A stretch of 64,000 nt of DNA from Sulfitobacter sp. DSM 110093 (lineage in GTDB: Bacteria; Pseudomonadota; Alphaproteobacteria; Rhodobacterales; Rhodobacteraceae): NCBI RefSeq assembly GCF_022788715.1, contig NZ_CP085170.1, positions 186,001-250,000 of the forward strand. Reading direction: 5' to 3'. The position numbers were made by a program, and so were the translations under genes. Below the pieces are notes generated by a model. The model worked only from the letters and a program-made list of their open reading frames with translations, had not been told where the DNA came from and made no database searches. Below are positions 26,382 through 35,033 of this stretch, piece after piece. Each line of letters begins with the position of its first letter. Position 1 is the stretch's first letter.

Positions 26382-27083
26382 CTACCCTCCCGCCGCGGTG
26401 CGGCGCATCATGTTGGCCAGTCGCAACGCCGCAGTCGCAGCCCCATAGCCGTTGTCGATGTTCACCACCGTCACCCCCGGCGCACAGCTGGCGAGTATCG
26501 AATCGAGCGCGACCCTCCCGCCGCGGGCCACACCATAGCCCACGGAGGTCGGCACACCAATGACCACCCCCGGCACAAGTCCGGCAACGACGGAAGGTAA
26601 CGCAGCGTCCATCCCGGCGAAAACGATCACCACATCCATCTCGCGCAGCATTTCTTCCTGCGCGAGTAGACGCCAAAGCCCGGCCACGCCCACATCCGAC
26701 ACCTCGGTCGCGTCCATCCCGCCATAGGCTAACGTGCGCCTTGCCTCTGCCATCGGGGCGTAATCTGAAGTGCCCGCACTGACCAATCCAATGCGGGGGC
26801 TGCTGGCCAACGGGCCAATCTTTCCAAGAATGGCGGTGCGGGAGGCGGCGCAATAGTCGACCGATGCGCGCAACGCGTCTGGTAGCGCGGCAAACTGGGC
26901 GGCTGTCAGACGGGTCAGCAAAAGCCTACGGCCTTCCGCCTCTGCGTCGCCAATGATCGCAGCAATCTGCTCCACCGCTTTATGCTCGCATAGCACCGCC
27001 TCTTCGATGCCGATGCGTCCGCCGCGCCCCCGATCAAAGGTTACGTCAGGATGCCCGTCAGGGCCGGTCTCATCGATGGACAA
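26382..27083 (-). CDS. larB: LarB, pyridinium biscarboxylic acid mononucleotide synthase
   Basis: A 233-residue PurE-like carboxylase/hydrolase. LarB adds a second carboxyl group to nicotinic acid adenine dinucleotide and releases AMP, giving the scaffold that LarE then thiolates. AGTSDYAPMAEA, VSDVGVAGL and MDAALPSVVAGLV are family motifs of the PurE-like half. I chose TTG 27083 because AAGAGGA ends 7 bases before it; GTG 27089 is too close to that site. The gene overlaps larE by 14 bases. It is in one operon with larE between two GntR genes, 12 kb away from larA and larC. Confidence 0.88.
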   Translation of the reverse strand: MSIDETGPDGHPDVTFDRGRGGRIGIEEAVLCEHKAVEQIAAIIGDAEAEGRRLLLTRLTAAQFAALPDALRASVDYCAASRTAILGKIGPLASSPRIGLVSAGTSDYAPMAEARRTLAYGGMDATEVSDVGVAGLWRLLAQEEMLREMDVVIVFAGMDAALPSVVAGLVPGVVIGVPTSVGYGVARGGRVALDSILASCAPGVTVVNIDNGYGAATAALRLANMMRRTAAGG

Positions 27084-27855
27084 ATGCACTTCCTCTTGAA
27101 TAGGGCCGCAAATTGATCGCGCGCCCATCATCCGTGGCTTGACGAACCTGCGCAAGAATTGCGGCGCGTTCTTGGTCCGACAAACCCTCATGAACAAGCT
27201 GGTCAACCTCAACCACCCAGCCCTCGCGCAGCAGACGGCAACGCAGGGTGAAGTTCCCCAACATGCCGCGCAGCAACGTCTCAACCCGGTCGATTACGGC
27301 CAGTTCCTCAGGCTCCACCCGCAGCCCGGTCTCAATCCGGCTGGCAAGGCAGGGTGCTGCGGGCAGTTCGGCCAGTTCCCCCAGCCCAAGCTCCCGCGCC
27401 AGCGCGCGCACATCCGCCTTCGACATCTTCGCATCGACAAAAGGATGCAACACACCATGCTCAGCCGCGGCTTGCAAGCCAGGACGGTAGTCCGACAGAT
27501 CGTCGGTATTGGTACCTGCCGCCACCAACGGCCCCATACGGGCAAGCGTGCCGTAAAGGTTCGATTTACAAAAATAGCAGCGGTTGACCGGATTGGCACG
27601 ATAGGACGGATCGGCAAATTCGCCCGCATCCACCAGTTCAAGCGCCACCCCATGCGCCGCCGCGAATTCCTTAACCCGAGCCGTCGCCGCAGAGGGTACC
27701 GCCGCCGAAACTGCATGGCAAAGCGTAACATCCGATGCACCCCGAACCACGGCCGCCGCCGCCGAGAGGGTCAGGCTGTCGATCCCCCCGCTCAGGGCAA
27801 TTGTGAGAGACGCAGGCGCAGATAGCGCCTCACGAAGAGCAGCCGGAACAGTCAT
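27070..27855 (-). CDS. larE: LarE, ATP-dependent sulfur insertase of the nickel-pincer pathway
   Basis: A 261-residue PP-loop enzyme. The ATP-binding motif is SGGIDS (residues 22-27). Cys169 in PCLASR matches the cysteine that donates its sulfur in Lactobacillus LarE. A CYFC pair at Cys93 and Cys96 plus Cys169 could instead hold an Fe-S cluster, as in cluster-dependent LarE enzymes; I cannot decide which. LarE adenylates the LarB product and converts its carboxylates to thioacids. It overlaps the upstream GntR gene by 4 bases (ATGA) and overlaps larB, so the three are translationally linked. Confidence 0.9.
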   Translation of the reverse strand: MTVPAALREALSAPASLTIALSGGIDSLTLSAAAAVVRGASDVTLCHAVSAAVPSAATARVKEFAAAHGVALELVDAGEFADPSYRANPVNRCYFCKSNLYGTLARMGPLVAAGTNTDDLSDYRPGLQAAAEHGVLHPFVDAKMSKADVRALARELGLGELAELPAAPCLASRIETGLRVEPEELAVIDRVETLLRGMLGNFTLRCRLLREGWVVEVDQLVHEGLSDQERAAILAQVRQATDDGRAINLRPYSRGSAFVHR

Positions 27856-28607
27856 TCGCTCAACCCATCGTCGGTCTTGAGCTGCGCCAGCAAACGTGCG
27901 CTCGACATTTGTAGGTGGTCCCGCATCCGCTGGCGGGCGCTTTCGGCGTCACCTTGGACGATAGAGGCGGCGATGTCATAGTGTTCTTGTATTGCGCCAC
28001 GGCTTTCGCCCCCGCGCTTCAGAGCTTGCAAACGCCCGGCCAACATCGTCTCGCGCAGGCTGGCGACGAGATAGTTAAAAAGGCTCAGGTAATAACTGTT
28101 CCCCGTTGCCTCGCAGACCGCGCGGTGAAAGGCGAGATCGGCACTGACCCCGGTCGCAACCGCAGGGCCGCCGATTTGGTTGCTTTGGTCGTAAGCAGCA
28201 GCAGCGCGCTGGATTTCCGCCCGCGCGTCGGGCGTTGCACGAGCAGCAGCGATGGCAGCAGCCTCAATCTCTAGCCCCATCCGCAGCTCTAAGATCTGCT
28301 CCAGCTTGCGCTGGCTTTCCATATCACGCTCTGGGATTGCGAAGCCTTGTCGGGGCCGATCGCTGGCCACAAAAGCACCGCGCCCTTGTCGACTGGAGAG
28401 CATTCCTTCGGCCTTCAGGCGCGACACGGCCTCGCGGATAACGGTGCGGCTGACATCAAAATCGCTCGCCAAACTGGTTTCCGACGGCAGTACATCGCCA
28501 ACGCTCCACACACCGTTGACCACATTATGCCGAAGCACCTCGGTCACCTGATCGCTCAGCGTGGCCCCATCGACAAGTGGCGTTGTCGCCTGAAGATTTC
28601 CCGTCAT
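27852..28607 (-). CDS. GntR/FadR family (FCD domain) regulator
   Basis: A 251-residue GntR regulator with the HTH around LASDFDVSRTVIREAVSRLK (residues about 47-66) and an FCD domain with acid and His residues at ADLAFHRAV and HYDIAASI. It leads the larE-larB operon and is divergent from the TAXI-TRAP operon. A dyad and a repeated ATTACAAG word in the shared promoter region suit its binding. It likely links sugar-acid uptake with cofactor production. Confidence 0.83.
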   Translation of the reverse strand: MTGNLQATTPLVDGATLSDQVTEVLRHNVVNGVWSVGDVLPSETSLASDFDVSRTVIREAVSRLKAEGMLSSRQGRGAFVASDRPRQGFAIPERDMESQRKLEQILELRMGLEIEAAAIAAARATPDARAEIQRAAAAYDQSNQIGGPAVATGVSADLAFHRAVCEATGNSYYLSLFNYLVASLRETMLAGRLQALKRGGESRGAIQEHYDIAASIVQGDAESARQRMRDHLQMSSARLLAQLKTDDGLSE

Positions 28608-28686
28608 GATAACAACATCCTTTTGCCGAGCAGACTACCTGTATGACAAGTTCCCAATATAAAGAGCAGATAGAACCAGATTCCCG

Positions 28687-28724
28687 ATTACAAGCAGAAT
28701 ACAACATTACAAGTAAGATGTAAT
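28687..28724. promoter_or_regulatory. Dyad and direct repeat between gntR and TAXI-TRAP operons
   Basis: ATTACA (28706-28711) and TGTAAT (28719-28724) are perfect inverted repeats spaced by 7 bases. ATTACAAG occurs twice, at 28687 and 28706, 19 bases apart. The block is AT-rich and sits about 100 bases before the gntR start and 140 before the transporter start, so a GntR operator with two sites is likely. Confidence 0.45.
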
Positions 28725-28863
28725 ATCCGTTAATTTGTATTTTTAATTGACAGGCTGTTGATTCCCCCTCAGTCTGCGGACCTACGGCAAGAGGGTGTCA
28801 GGGGGGAGCCCGGAACCCATCCAGTTACTGCCGATACACAGTCAAAACTCGGGAGGAGTTTCA

Positions 28864-29823
28864 ATGTCACCAATCTTCAAATCGATAAGCCGCACAGCAG
28901 CGGCCACCGTCCTTTTCACCGTCGCAGGCGTTGCTGCACATGCGCAAAGCTTTGTCATGGCAACTGGCCAGCAGGGCGGGTCGTGGTATCCCGTAGGCGG
29001 TGCGATCAAGGCGATCGTCGAGCGTGAAAACCCCGACATGGACATTACCGTGACACCGGGTGCAGGCGTATCGAATGTGGTGGGCGTTGACGCAGGCCGC
29101 TTCGGCATCGCATTTGCCAACTCCATCTCGACCGTGGACAGCCTTTCGGGCAAAGAGCCTTTCCGCAAGGCGACGACCAATGTCTGCAACCTTGGTATCC
29201 TGTATCCGCAATATTTCCAGATCGTCGCGCTCGAAGATTCCGGCATCAAGACTGTCGCTGATATGAAGGGCAAGCGCCTGACCACACAACAGCTTGGCAA
29301 CACCGGCGAGTTCCTGACGCGTGAGTTGTTGTCGACCGCCGATATGACCTTTGATGACCTCGACAGCGTGGCAAACACCTCCTATTCCGATTCCGCTTCG
29401 CAGATGAAAGACGGTCAGGCCGATTTCTTCACACTGGGGTCTTCACTGCCTACAGGTTCGGTGATGGACCTCGCCTCTTCACGCAAGATCCGTTTGGTCG
29501 ACGTGGACGAAGAAACCTTTGCCTACTTCAAAGACCAGAACGCCGCTTTCCAGCGTCGCGAAGTCAAAGCGGGCGCCTACCCCGGTTTTGATGAGGCCGT
29601 GCACGCTATCAGCTATGACACCCATATGGTCGCGCCCTGTGACTATGACGGTGAGATCATCAAATCCGTGCTTGGCGCTATTGCCGACAACAACCAGAGC
29701 TTTGCCGCAATCAGCAAATCCATGGCGAACCTGACGGTTGAGGAAATGGCCACCGACATCGGCGTGCCCTTCCACCCCGCAGCGAAAGAGTTCTACGCCG
29801 AGCGTGGTGTCTCAGGGATGTAA
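28864..29823 (+). CDS. TAXI family TRAP solute-binding protein
   Basis: A 319-residue periplasmic receptor. A Sec signal peptide ends in AAHAQ (about residue 28), and the mature part begins SFVMATGQQGGSWYPVGG, the start typical of TAXI receptors. ATG 28864 has GGGAGGAG just upstream. It binds the ligand and passes it to the fused permease encoded next. TAXI ligands are mostly unknown; glutamate and other carboxylates have been reported. Here a sugar acid or 2-hydroxy acid is the likely ligand by context. Confidence 0.87.
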   Translation: MSPIFKSISRTAAATVLFTVAGVAAHAQSFVMATGQQGGSWYPVGGAIKAIVERENPDMDITVTPGAGVSNVVGVDAGRFGIAFANSISTVDSLSGKEPFRKATTNVCNLGILYPQYFQIVALEDSGIKTVADMKGKRLTTQQLGNTGEFLTRELLSTADMTFDDLDSVANTSYSDSASQMKDGQADFFTLGSSLPTGSVMDLASSRKIRLVDVDEETFAYFKDQNAAFQRREVKAGAYPGFDEAVHAISYDTHMVAPCDYDGEIIKSVLGAIADNNQSFAAISKSMANLTVEEMATDIGVPFHPAAKEFYAERGVSGM

Positions 29824-29847
29824 TTCCCTTCCGACACGAAACGGGTC

Positions 29848-29874
29848 GGCCGGAGCCATGCGCTTCGTCCGGCC
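29848..29874 (+). other. Hairpin between receptor and permease genes
   Basis: GGCCGGA (29848-29854) and TCCGGCC (29868-29874) pair perfectly around a 13-base loop. No T tract follows. Such hairpins between a binding-protein gene and its permease gene often protect the 5' part of the mRNA and lower permease expression. Confidence 0.45.
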
Positions 29875-29955
29875 CACATCCATAAGGCCCCCGCCCCGCG
29901 CATTCCGCGCGCTGGCGCATCGAGGCCGCCTTCCACTCTAGACGCGAGAACTTCC

Positions 29956-31830
29956 ATGCAACTGTCGATCTTTCTGGACAAGATGCCCCTGATTACCCGT
30001 ATAGCAAGGCTGATCTTGATCGGCATGGCTGCTTGGCATCTCTACGTCGCCTTCGTTGGCCCGCCCAACCCCTATATTATGCGAGGTGTGCACGTCGCCT
30101 TGGCGCTGCTGCTGATTTTCTTGACGGTGAACCGCAAGGGTCTGCGCAATGATGTGCCCAGTTGGTATGATGTGGTCATCGGGCTTATCGCGGCGGGTGC
30201 TGCGCTCTATCCTTCCTTTAACCTTAATTACATCACGCAGCGGTTTCTCTACGTCGACCCGTTGATGCCGATGGATATCGTGGTGGGGATCACTCTTGTG
30301 GTTCTGCTGCTTGAGGCAACTCGACGGATGCTCGGGCCGATGCTGCCCATTACCGCGCTGTTGTTTCTGGCTTATGGCCTTATCTTTACCTCAACCCTGC
30401 CTTCTGTGGTTCTTGAGCAGTTGTTCATGACCCCCGAAGGCATCTTCGGCATCCCTATCGCGGTTTCGGCGACCTATATGGTGCTTTTCATCCTCTTTGG
30501 CTCATTGGTCGAGCGGATGGGCGTCGGACAACTTTTCATGGATTTTGCCGTTGCGCTTACCGGGCGTCAGGTGGGCGGCCCGGCCAAAGTGGCCTGTGTG
30601 ACCTCCGGCCTCTTCGGCTCGGTTTCCGGCTCTGCCGTGGCGAACGTAATGACCACCGGCACGTTTTCTATCCCGCTGATGAAACGCATGGGGTTCAAGC
30701 CCGCCTTTTCTGGCGCGGTCGAAGCTGTTGCCTCGACAGGTGGTCAGATCATGCCGCCCGTGATGGGGGCTGCGGCCTTTGTTATGGCCGAATATCTCGG
30801 CGTGGGCTATCTGACCGTCGCGAAATATGCGCTGGCCCCAGCGATCCTGTTCTACGTCGCCCTTTTTGCCGCGGTCCACTTTGAGGCCAAGCGCAAAGGC
30901 ATCGGCTCGGTCCCGAAAGAGGACCAAGTGCCGCTGAAGAAGGTTCTCACTGAGCGCGGCCATCTATTCTTGCCACTTCTGATCATCGTCGGCGTTCTGA
31001 TGATGGGTTACTCGGCCCCCTACGCGGCGCTTTGTGGTATTGTGTCGGTTGTGCCTGTGGCGGCCCTGCGCAAGACGACGCGGCATTACGTTACCATCGA
31101 CAACATTCTCGAAGCGCTTGAGGGCGGCGCGCGCAACGTGCTGGCGATTGCGGCGGCCTGTGCCTGTGCGGGCATCGTGGTGGGCGTGATCGACATCACC
31201 GGCCTTGGCCTAACCTTCTCTAACTTCGTGATCGAAGCGGCCCAAGACACACTGGTCATCGCGCTGTTCTTGTCGATGATCGCGGGCATCATCCTTGGTA
31301 TGGGGATGCCGACAACACCTGCCTATATCGTGCAGGTTGCCCTGCTGGTTCCGGCGCTGGTGAAACTGGGCGTACAAGTCGAAGCGGCGCACCTCTTTGT
31401 GTTCTACTTCGCCATCCTGTCGGCGATCACACCCCCCGTCGCCATGGCGGTCTATGCGGCCAACACCCTGTCGCACGCCAAGATCGTCGAGGCGAGTTGG
31501 GCTGCGGTGAAACTCGGCGCCACCGGCTTTATCGTGCCCTTCATGTTCGTCTATGAACCGGCGATCCTGATGCAGGGTTCGATCACGCAGATCACGCTGG
31601 TCCTGTTGCAGGCCACCATTGGCGTCATCCTGCTTGCCGCCGCCTTGCAGCGCTACTACTTCGGCCGACTATCCAACGTGCTGTCGGTGGTGCTGTTCGG
31701 GGCCTCCTTGCTGCTGATCTATCCTGATCTGCGGCTCACCGCCTCGGGTTTGATCATTGCGGGTGTTATTCTGGCCTTCCAAAAGTCTAGAAACCCCAAT
31801 CCTGAAAGCCATCCGGCGACCCATACATAA
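29956..31830 (+). CDS. TRAP transporter fused permease (4TM/12TM)
   Basis: A 624-residue inner-membrane protein in which the small DctQ-like and large DctM-like subunits are fused, the arrangement usual for TAXI-TRAP systems. Many hydrophobic spans are present. GSVSGSAVANVMTTGTFSIPLMKRMGF and MIAGIILGMGMPTTPAYI are large-subunit signatures. It would drive uptake with the sodium gradient together with the TAXI receptor. It begins 132 bases after the receptor gene and precedes the ThDP enzyme gene by 31 bases. Confidence 0.88.
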   Translation: MQLSIFLDKMPLITRIARLILIGMAAWHLYVAFVGPPNPYIMRGVHVALALLLIFLTVNRKGLRNDVPSWYDVVIGLIAAGAALYPSFNLNYITQRFLYVDPLMPMDIVVGITLVVLLLEATRRMLGPMLPITALLFLAYGLIFTSTLPSVVLEQLFMTPEGIFGIPIAVSATYMVLFILFGSLVERMGVGQLFMDFAVALTGRQVGGPAKVACVTSGLFGSVSGSAVANVMTTGTFSIPLMKRMGFKPAFSGAVEAVASTGGQIMPPVMGAAAFVMAEYLGVGYLTVAKYALAPAILFYVALFAAVHFEAKRKGIGSVPKEDQVPLKKVLTERGHLFLPLLIIVGVLMMGYSAPYAALCGIVSVVPVAALRKTTRHYVTIDNILEALEGGARNVLAIAAACACAGIVVGVIDITGLGLTFSNFVIEAAQDTLVIALFLSMIAGIILGMGMPTTPAYIVQVALLVPALVKLGVQVEAAHLFVFYFAILSAITPPVAMAVYAANTLSHAKIVEASWAAVKLGATGFIVPFMFVYEPAILMQGSITQITLVLLQATIGVILLAAALQRYYFGRLSNVLSVVLFGASLLLIYPDLRLTASGLIIAGVILAFQKSRNPNPESHPATHT

Positions 31831-31861
31831 TCCTCTGAACGAACGAAACGGAGCCTTCTCC

Positions 31862-33568
31862 ATGCTGCAGAAAACTTCCCTCAAGGCGCGGACCGGCGGA
31901 CAGGTCCTTGTGGATCAACTGCTGGTCCACGGTGCCGACACCGCCTATTGCGTGCCCGGCGAAAGCTACCTTGAGGTCCTGGATGCGCTGCATGACGTGC
32001 AGGACCGTTTCACCCTTATCAACGCGCGGCACGAGGCCGGGGCCGCCAACATGGCCGAAACCTATGGCAAGCTGACGGGCACTCCCGGCATCTGCATGGT
32101 CACCCGCGGCCCCGGAGCCTGCCACGCGGCCATCGGCGTGCATATCGCGCAACAAGACAGCACGCCGATGATCCTGCTGGTCGGTCAAATCGCCCGCGAC
32201 ACGACCGACCGCGAGGCGTTTCAAGAAGTCGACTACCGCGCCATGTTCGGCCCCATCGCCAAATGGGCAACGCAGATCGACGACCCGGCGCGGGTGCCGG
32301 AATATATGGCCCGCGCCTTCCGCGTGGCGACCTCGGGCCGCCCCGGCCCGGTGGTGATCTCCCTGCCCGAGGACATGCTGACCGAGGTGGTTTCCGTCGC
32401 CGACGCGCGGCCCTATACGGCGACCCATGCAGGGCTGTCACCTGACAGTCTCGACATGCTCAAAACCGAGATCGCGCAGGCCGAACGGCCCCTGCTGCTG
32501 CTTGGCGGCTCTGGCTGGTCGGATGAGAGTGCGGCGGCCATCACCCGCTTTGCCGAGGCCAACAAGATCCCCGTCACCACCTCTTTCCGGCGGCAAGACA
32601 TCGTCAACAACCTCTCGCCCGTCTATGCAGGCGATTTCGGCACCTCTACCGCGCCCAGCCTCTATGCGCATCAACGCGATGCGGATCTGCTCGTGGTGAT
32701 CGGCGCGCGTTTGGGGGAGATGACGACCAAGACCTACACCACCATGCAATCGCCCAACCCCGACACCCGTCTGGTGCACCTATACCCCGACGCGGATGAG
32801 ATCGGGCGCGTCTATTCGCCGGATCTGGGCATCGCGGCAGCACCTGTCTCTGTCGCTGCCGCATTGGACGGTGTCGATCTGGACCGCGCAGACGCATGGG
32901 GCGCATGGTGCGAGAAACTCCACGGCGATTATCTGACCGATACCGAAGCGCCCAATGGCGGCGACTGGGATCTCGACATGGGGGTCGCCCTTGCGCAGCT
33001 GCGCGATGAGTTGCCTGATGATGTGGTGGTCACGCTCGACGCGGGCAACCACACCGGCTGGGCGCAACGCTTCCTGCGCTTTGGCCGTCCGGGGCGGATT
33101 GTCGGCTCGACCTGTGGTGCGATGGGCTATTCCGTGCCCGCCGCCGTCGCGGCCTCGATCGCAGAGCCCGAGCGGCTGACGCTCTCCTTCGTCGGCGATG
33201 GCGGCTTTATGATGAGCGGCAATGAATTGGCCACCGCCGCACAATATGGCGGGCGGCCCATCGTGCTGCTGTTCAACAATGGCATCTACGGCACCATCCG
33301 CATGCACCAAGAACGCGACCACCCCGAGCGGATTTCGGGCACCACGTTGCAGAACCAAGATTTCGTAAAAATGGCCGAGGGGCTCGGTGCCCATGCTGAA
33401 CGGGTGACCAAGACCGAGGATTTCGCCGCCGCCTTCACCCGCGCCCGCGAGAGTGGCCGCCCGGCGCTGATCGAACTGGTCACCGACCCCGAGCAAATCT
33501 CGACCCGCACCACGATCAGCAAGTTGCGCGCGGCGGCGCAGAAAAAAGCCGAAGCCGACCAGCGTTAA
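31862..33568 (+). CDS. Acetolactate synthase-like thiamine diphosphate enzyme
   Basis: A 568-residue ThDP enzyme with the three usual domains. Glu58 (NARHEAGAA) activates the cofactor. The GDGGFMMSGNELATAAQYGG...NN motif near residues 445-473 binds ThDP and magnesium. It could join, cleave or decarboxylate 2-keto acids; acetolactate synthase, glyoxylate carboligase and benzaldehyde-lyase-like enzymes all share this build. No small regulatory subunit is nearby, so valine synthesis is unlikely. ATG 31862 was chosen. It stands in a transporter-ThDP-flavin enzyme operon, so a catabolic role in 2-keto acid handling is inferred. Confidence 0.8.
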   Translation: MLQKTSLKARTGGQVLVDQLLVHGADTAYCVPGESYLEVLDALHDVQDRFTLINARHEAGAANMAETYGKLTGTPGICMVTRGPGACHAAIGVHIAQQDSTPMILLVGQIARDTTDREAFQEVDYRAMFGPIAKWATQIDDPARVPEYMARAFRVATSGRPGPVVISLPEDMLTEVVSVADARPYTATHAGLSPDSLDMLKTEIAQAERPLLLLGGSGWSDESAAAITRFAEANKIPVTTSFRRQDIVNNLSPVYAGDFGTSTAPSLYAHQRDADLLVVIGARLGEMTTKTYTTMQSPNPDTRLVHLYPDADEIGRVYSPDLGIAAAPVSVAAALDGVDLDRADAWGAWCEKLHGDYLTDTEAPNGGDWDLDMGVALAQLRDELPDDVVVTLDAGNHTGWAQRFLRFGRPGRIVGSTCGAMGYSVPAAVAASIAEPERLTLSFVGDGGFMMSGNELATAAQYGGRPIVLLFNNGIYGTIRMHQERDHPERISGTTLQNQDFVKMAEGLGAHAERVTKTEDFAAAFTRARESGRPALIELVTDPEQISTRTTISKLRAAAQKKAEADQR

Positions 33569-33580
33569 AGGATGACCCCG

Positions 33581-35029
33581 ATGACCACCCTTACCGCGCC
33601 GCGCCGCGCGCCCGAAACGGACGGGCGCGACAATAGCGCCTTGCTCGATGATCTGCGCCAAGCCATCGGTGCCGCCCATGTCGTGACCGACGCCAAGGAT
33701 TTTGACGCGCGGCTGATCGAAGATCGCGGGCTCCGGCGCGGCACGGCGCTGGCCCTCATCCGCCCCGGCTCTACCGAAGAAGTCGCCGCCTGCATGCGTC
33801 TGTGCCATGCCGCACAAGTGCCGGTGACCCCGCAGGGCGGCAACACCGGTCTGGCTGGGGGCGGCGTGCCGGACGGCGGGATCATCCTCACGACTGACCG
33901 GCTGAACCGCATCCGGGGGGTCGATCCGACCAACGCCACCATGACAGTTGAGGCGGGCTGTATCCTCGCCAATATCCAAGCGGCGGCGGATGAGGTTGAT
34001 GCGCTCTTCCCGCTGTCGCTCGCCTCCGAAGGGTCCTGCCAGATCGGCGGCAACCTTTCGACCAACGCGGGCGGCACGGCGGTGCTGCGCTATGGCAATA
34101 CCCGCGATCTGGTTCTGGGTGTCGAAGTCGTGCTGCCCGATGGGCGTGTGTTACACGACCTGAACGGGCTGCGGAAAAACAATACCGGCTTTGATCTCAA
34201 AAACCTCTTTATCGGGGCAGAAGGGACGTTGGGCATCATCACCGCCGCGGTAATCAAACTCCTTCCCAAACCCACCGCCCGCGCCACCGCGCTGGTGGCA
34301 TGCACGGGGCCCGACCCGGCGCTGACGCTCTATTCAAGGATGCGCAGGCAGGCTGCCGATACACTCTCAACATTTGAATATATCGACCGGCTTGGCCTAC
34401 AAATGGTGATCGACCACGCACCCGGCTGTAGCGATCCGATGGCCGAGGCGCATCCTGCCTATTGCCTGATCGAACTCACCGGCAATGGCGCACAGGCGGA
34501 CCTTGATGCCCGGCTAGAGGGCGCATTGGAAGCGGCGTTCGAGGCGGAAGAAATCATCGACGCGGTGATCGGCGCGTCGGAGGCGCAGAAAGACGCGCTT
34601 TGGGCGCTGCGGGAAAACCTGTCGGAGGCGCAAAAGCCCGAAGGTGCGTCGATTAAACATGATGTATCAGTCCCGGTCTCCCGCGTGGCGGATTTCATCC
34701 GCGAGGCGACCCAAGCCTGCATGAACCACATGCCCGGCCTGCGCCCCTGCCCGTTCGGCCATTTCGGCGACGGCAACCTGCACTTCAACCTGTCGCGCCC
34801 CGTCGATATGGCCGATGCAGATTTCTTTTCAGAATACAGCACGTTCAACCGGATCGTGCATGATATCGTGCACCAGATGGGCGGCTCATTCTCGGCGGAA
34901 CATGGCATTGGCACGTTCAAACGGGCCGAACTGCGCCGGTATAAGGATCCGGTCGCGCTGGAGTTGATGGAGCAGATCAAAGCCGTGCTCGACCCGGGCC
35001 ATTTGATGAACCCAGGCAAGGTGCTTTGA
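33581..35029 (+). CDS. FAD-binding 2-hydroxyacid dehydrogenase (D-2-hydroxyglutarate/D-lactate type)
   Basis: A 482-residue flavoenzyme of the VAO family. The FAD-binding part has TPQGGNTGLAGGGVPDGG near residues 80-100, and the C-terminal half has FGHFGDGNLHFN, where the His residues bind the active-site metal. It oxidises D-2-hydroxy acids and passes electrons to a quinone or electron-transfer flavoprotein. AAGGA stands 8 bases before ATG 33581. It is the last gene of the TAXI-TRAP/ThDP operon. A LarA-like racemase in the same island could supply the D-isomer it needs, but that link is inference. Confidence 0.84.
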   Translation: MTTLTAPRRAPETDGRDNSALLDDLRQAIGAAHVVTDAKDFDARLIEDRGLRRGTALALIRPGSTEEVAACMRLCHAAQVPVTPQGGNTGLAGGGVPDGGIILTTDRLNRIRGVDPTNATMTVEAGCILANIQAAADEVDALFPLSLASEGSCQIGGNLSTNAGGTAVLRYGNTRDLVLGVEVVLPDGRVLHDLNGLRKNNTGFDLKNLFIGAEGTLGIITAAVIKLLPKPTARATALVACTGPDPALTLYSRMRRQAADTLSTFEYIDRLGLQMVIDHAPGCSDPMAEAHPAYCLIELTGNGAQADLDARLEGALEAAFEAEEIIDAVIGASEAQKDALWALRENLSEAQKPEGASIKHDVSVPVSRVADFIREATQACMNHMPGLRPCPFGHFGDGNLHFNLSRPVDMADADFFSEYSTFNRIVHDIVHQMGGSFSAEHGIGTFKRAELRRYKDPVALELMEQIKAVLDPGHLMNPGKVL

Positions 35030-35033
35030 CGGC

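Noticed and set aside
31862..33568. Biosynthetic acetolactate synthase (ilvB)
   Set aside because: No small subunit gene and no other branched-chain biosynthesis genes are next to it; the context is a catabolic transporter operon.
32780..33979. 399-residue open frame on the minus strand
   Set aside because: It lies fully opposite the ThDP enzyme and flavoenzyme genes, has no ribosome-binding site or recognisable motif, and has the composition of an antisense shadow in GC-rich DNA.
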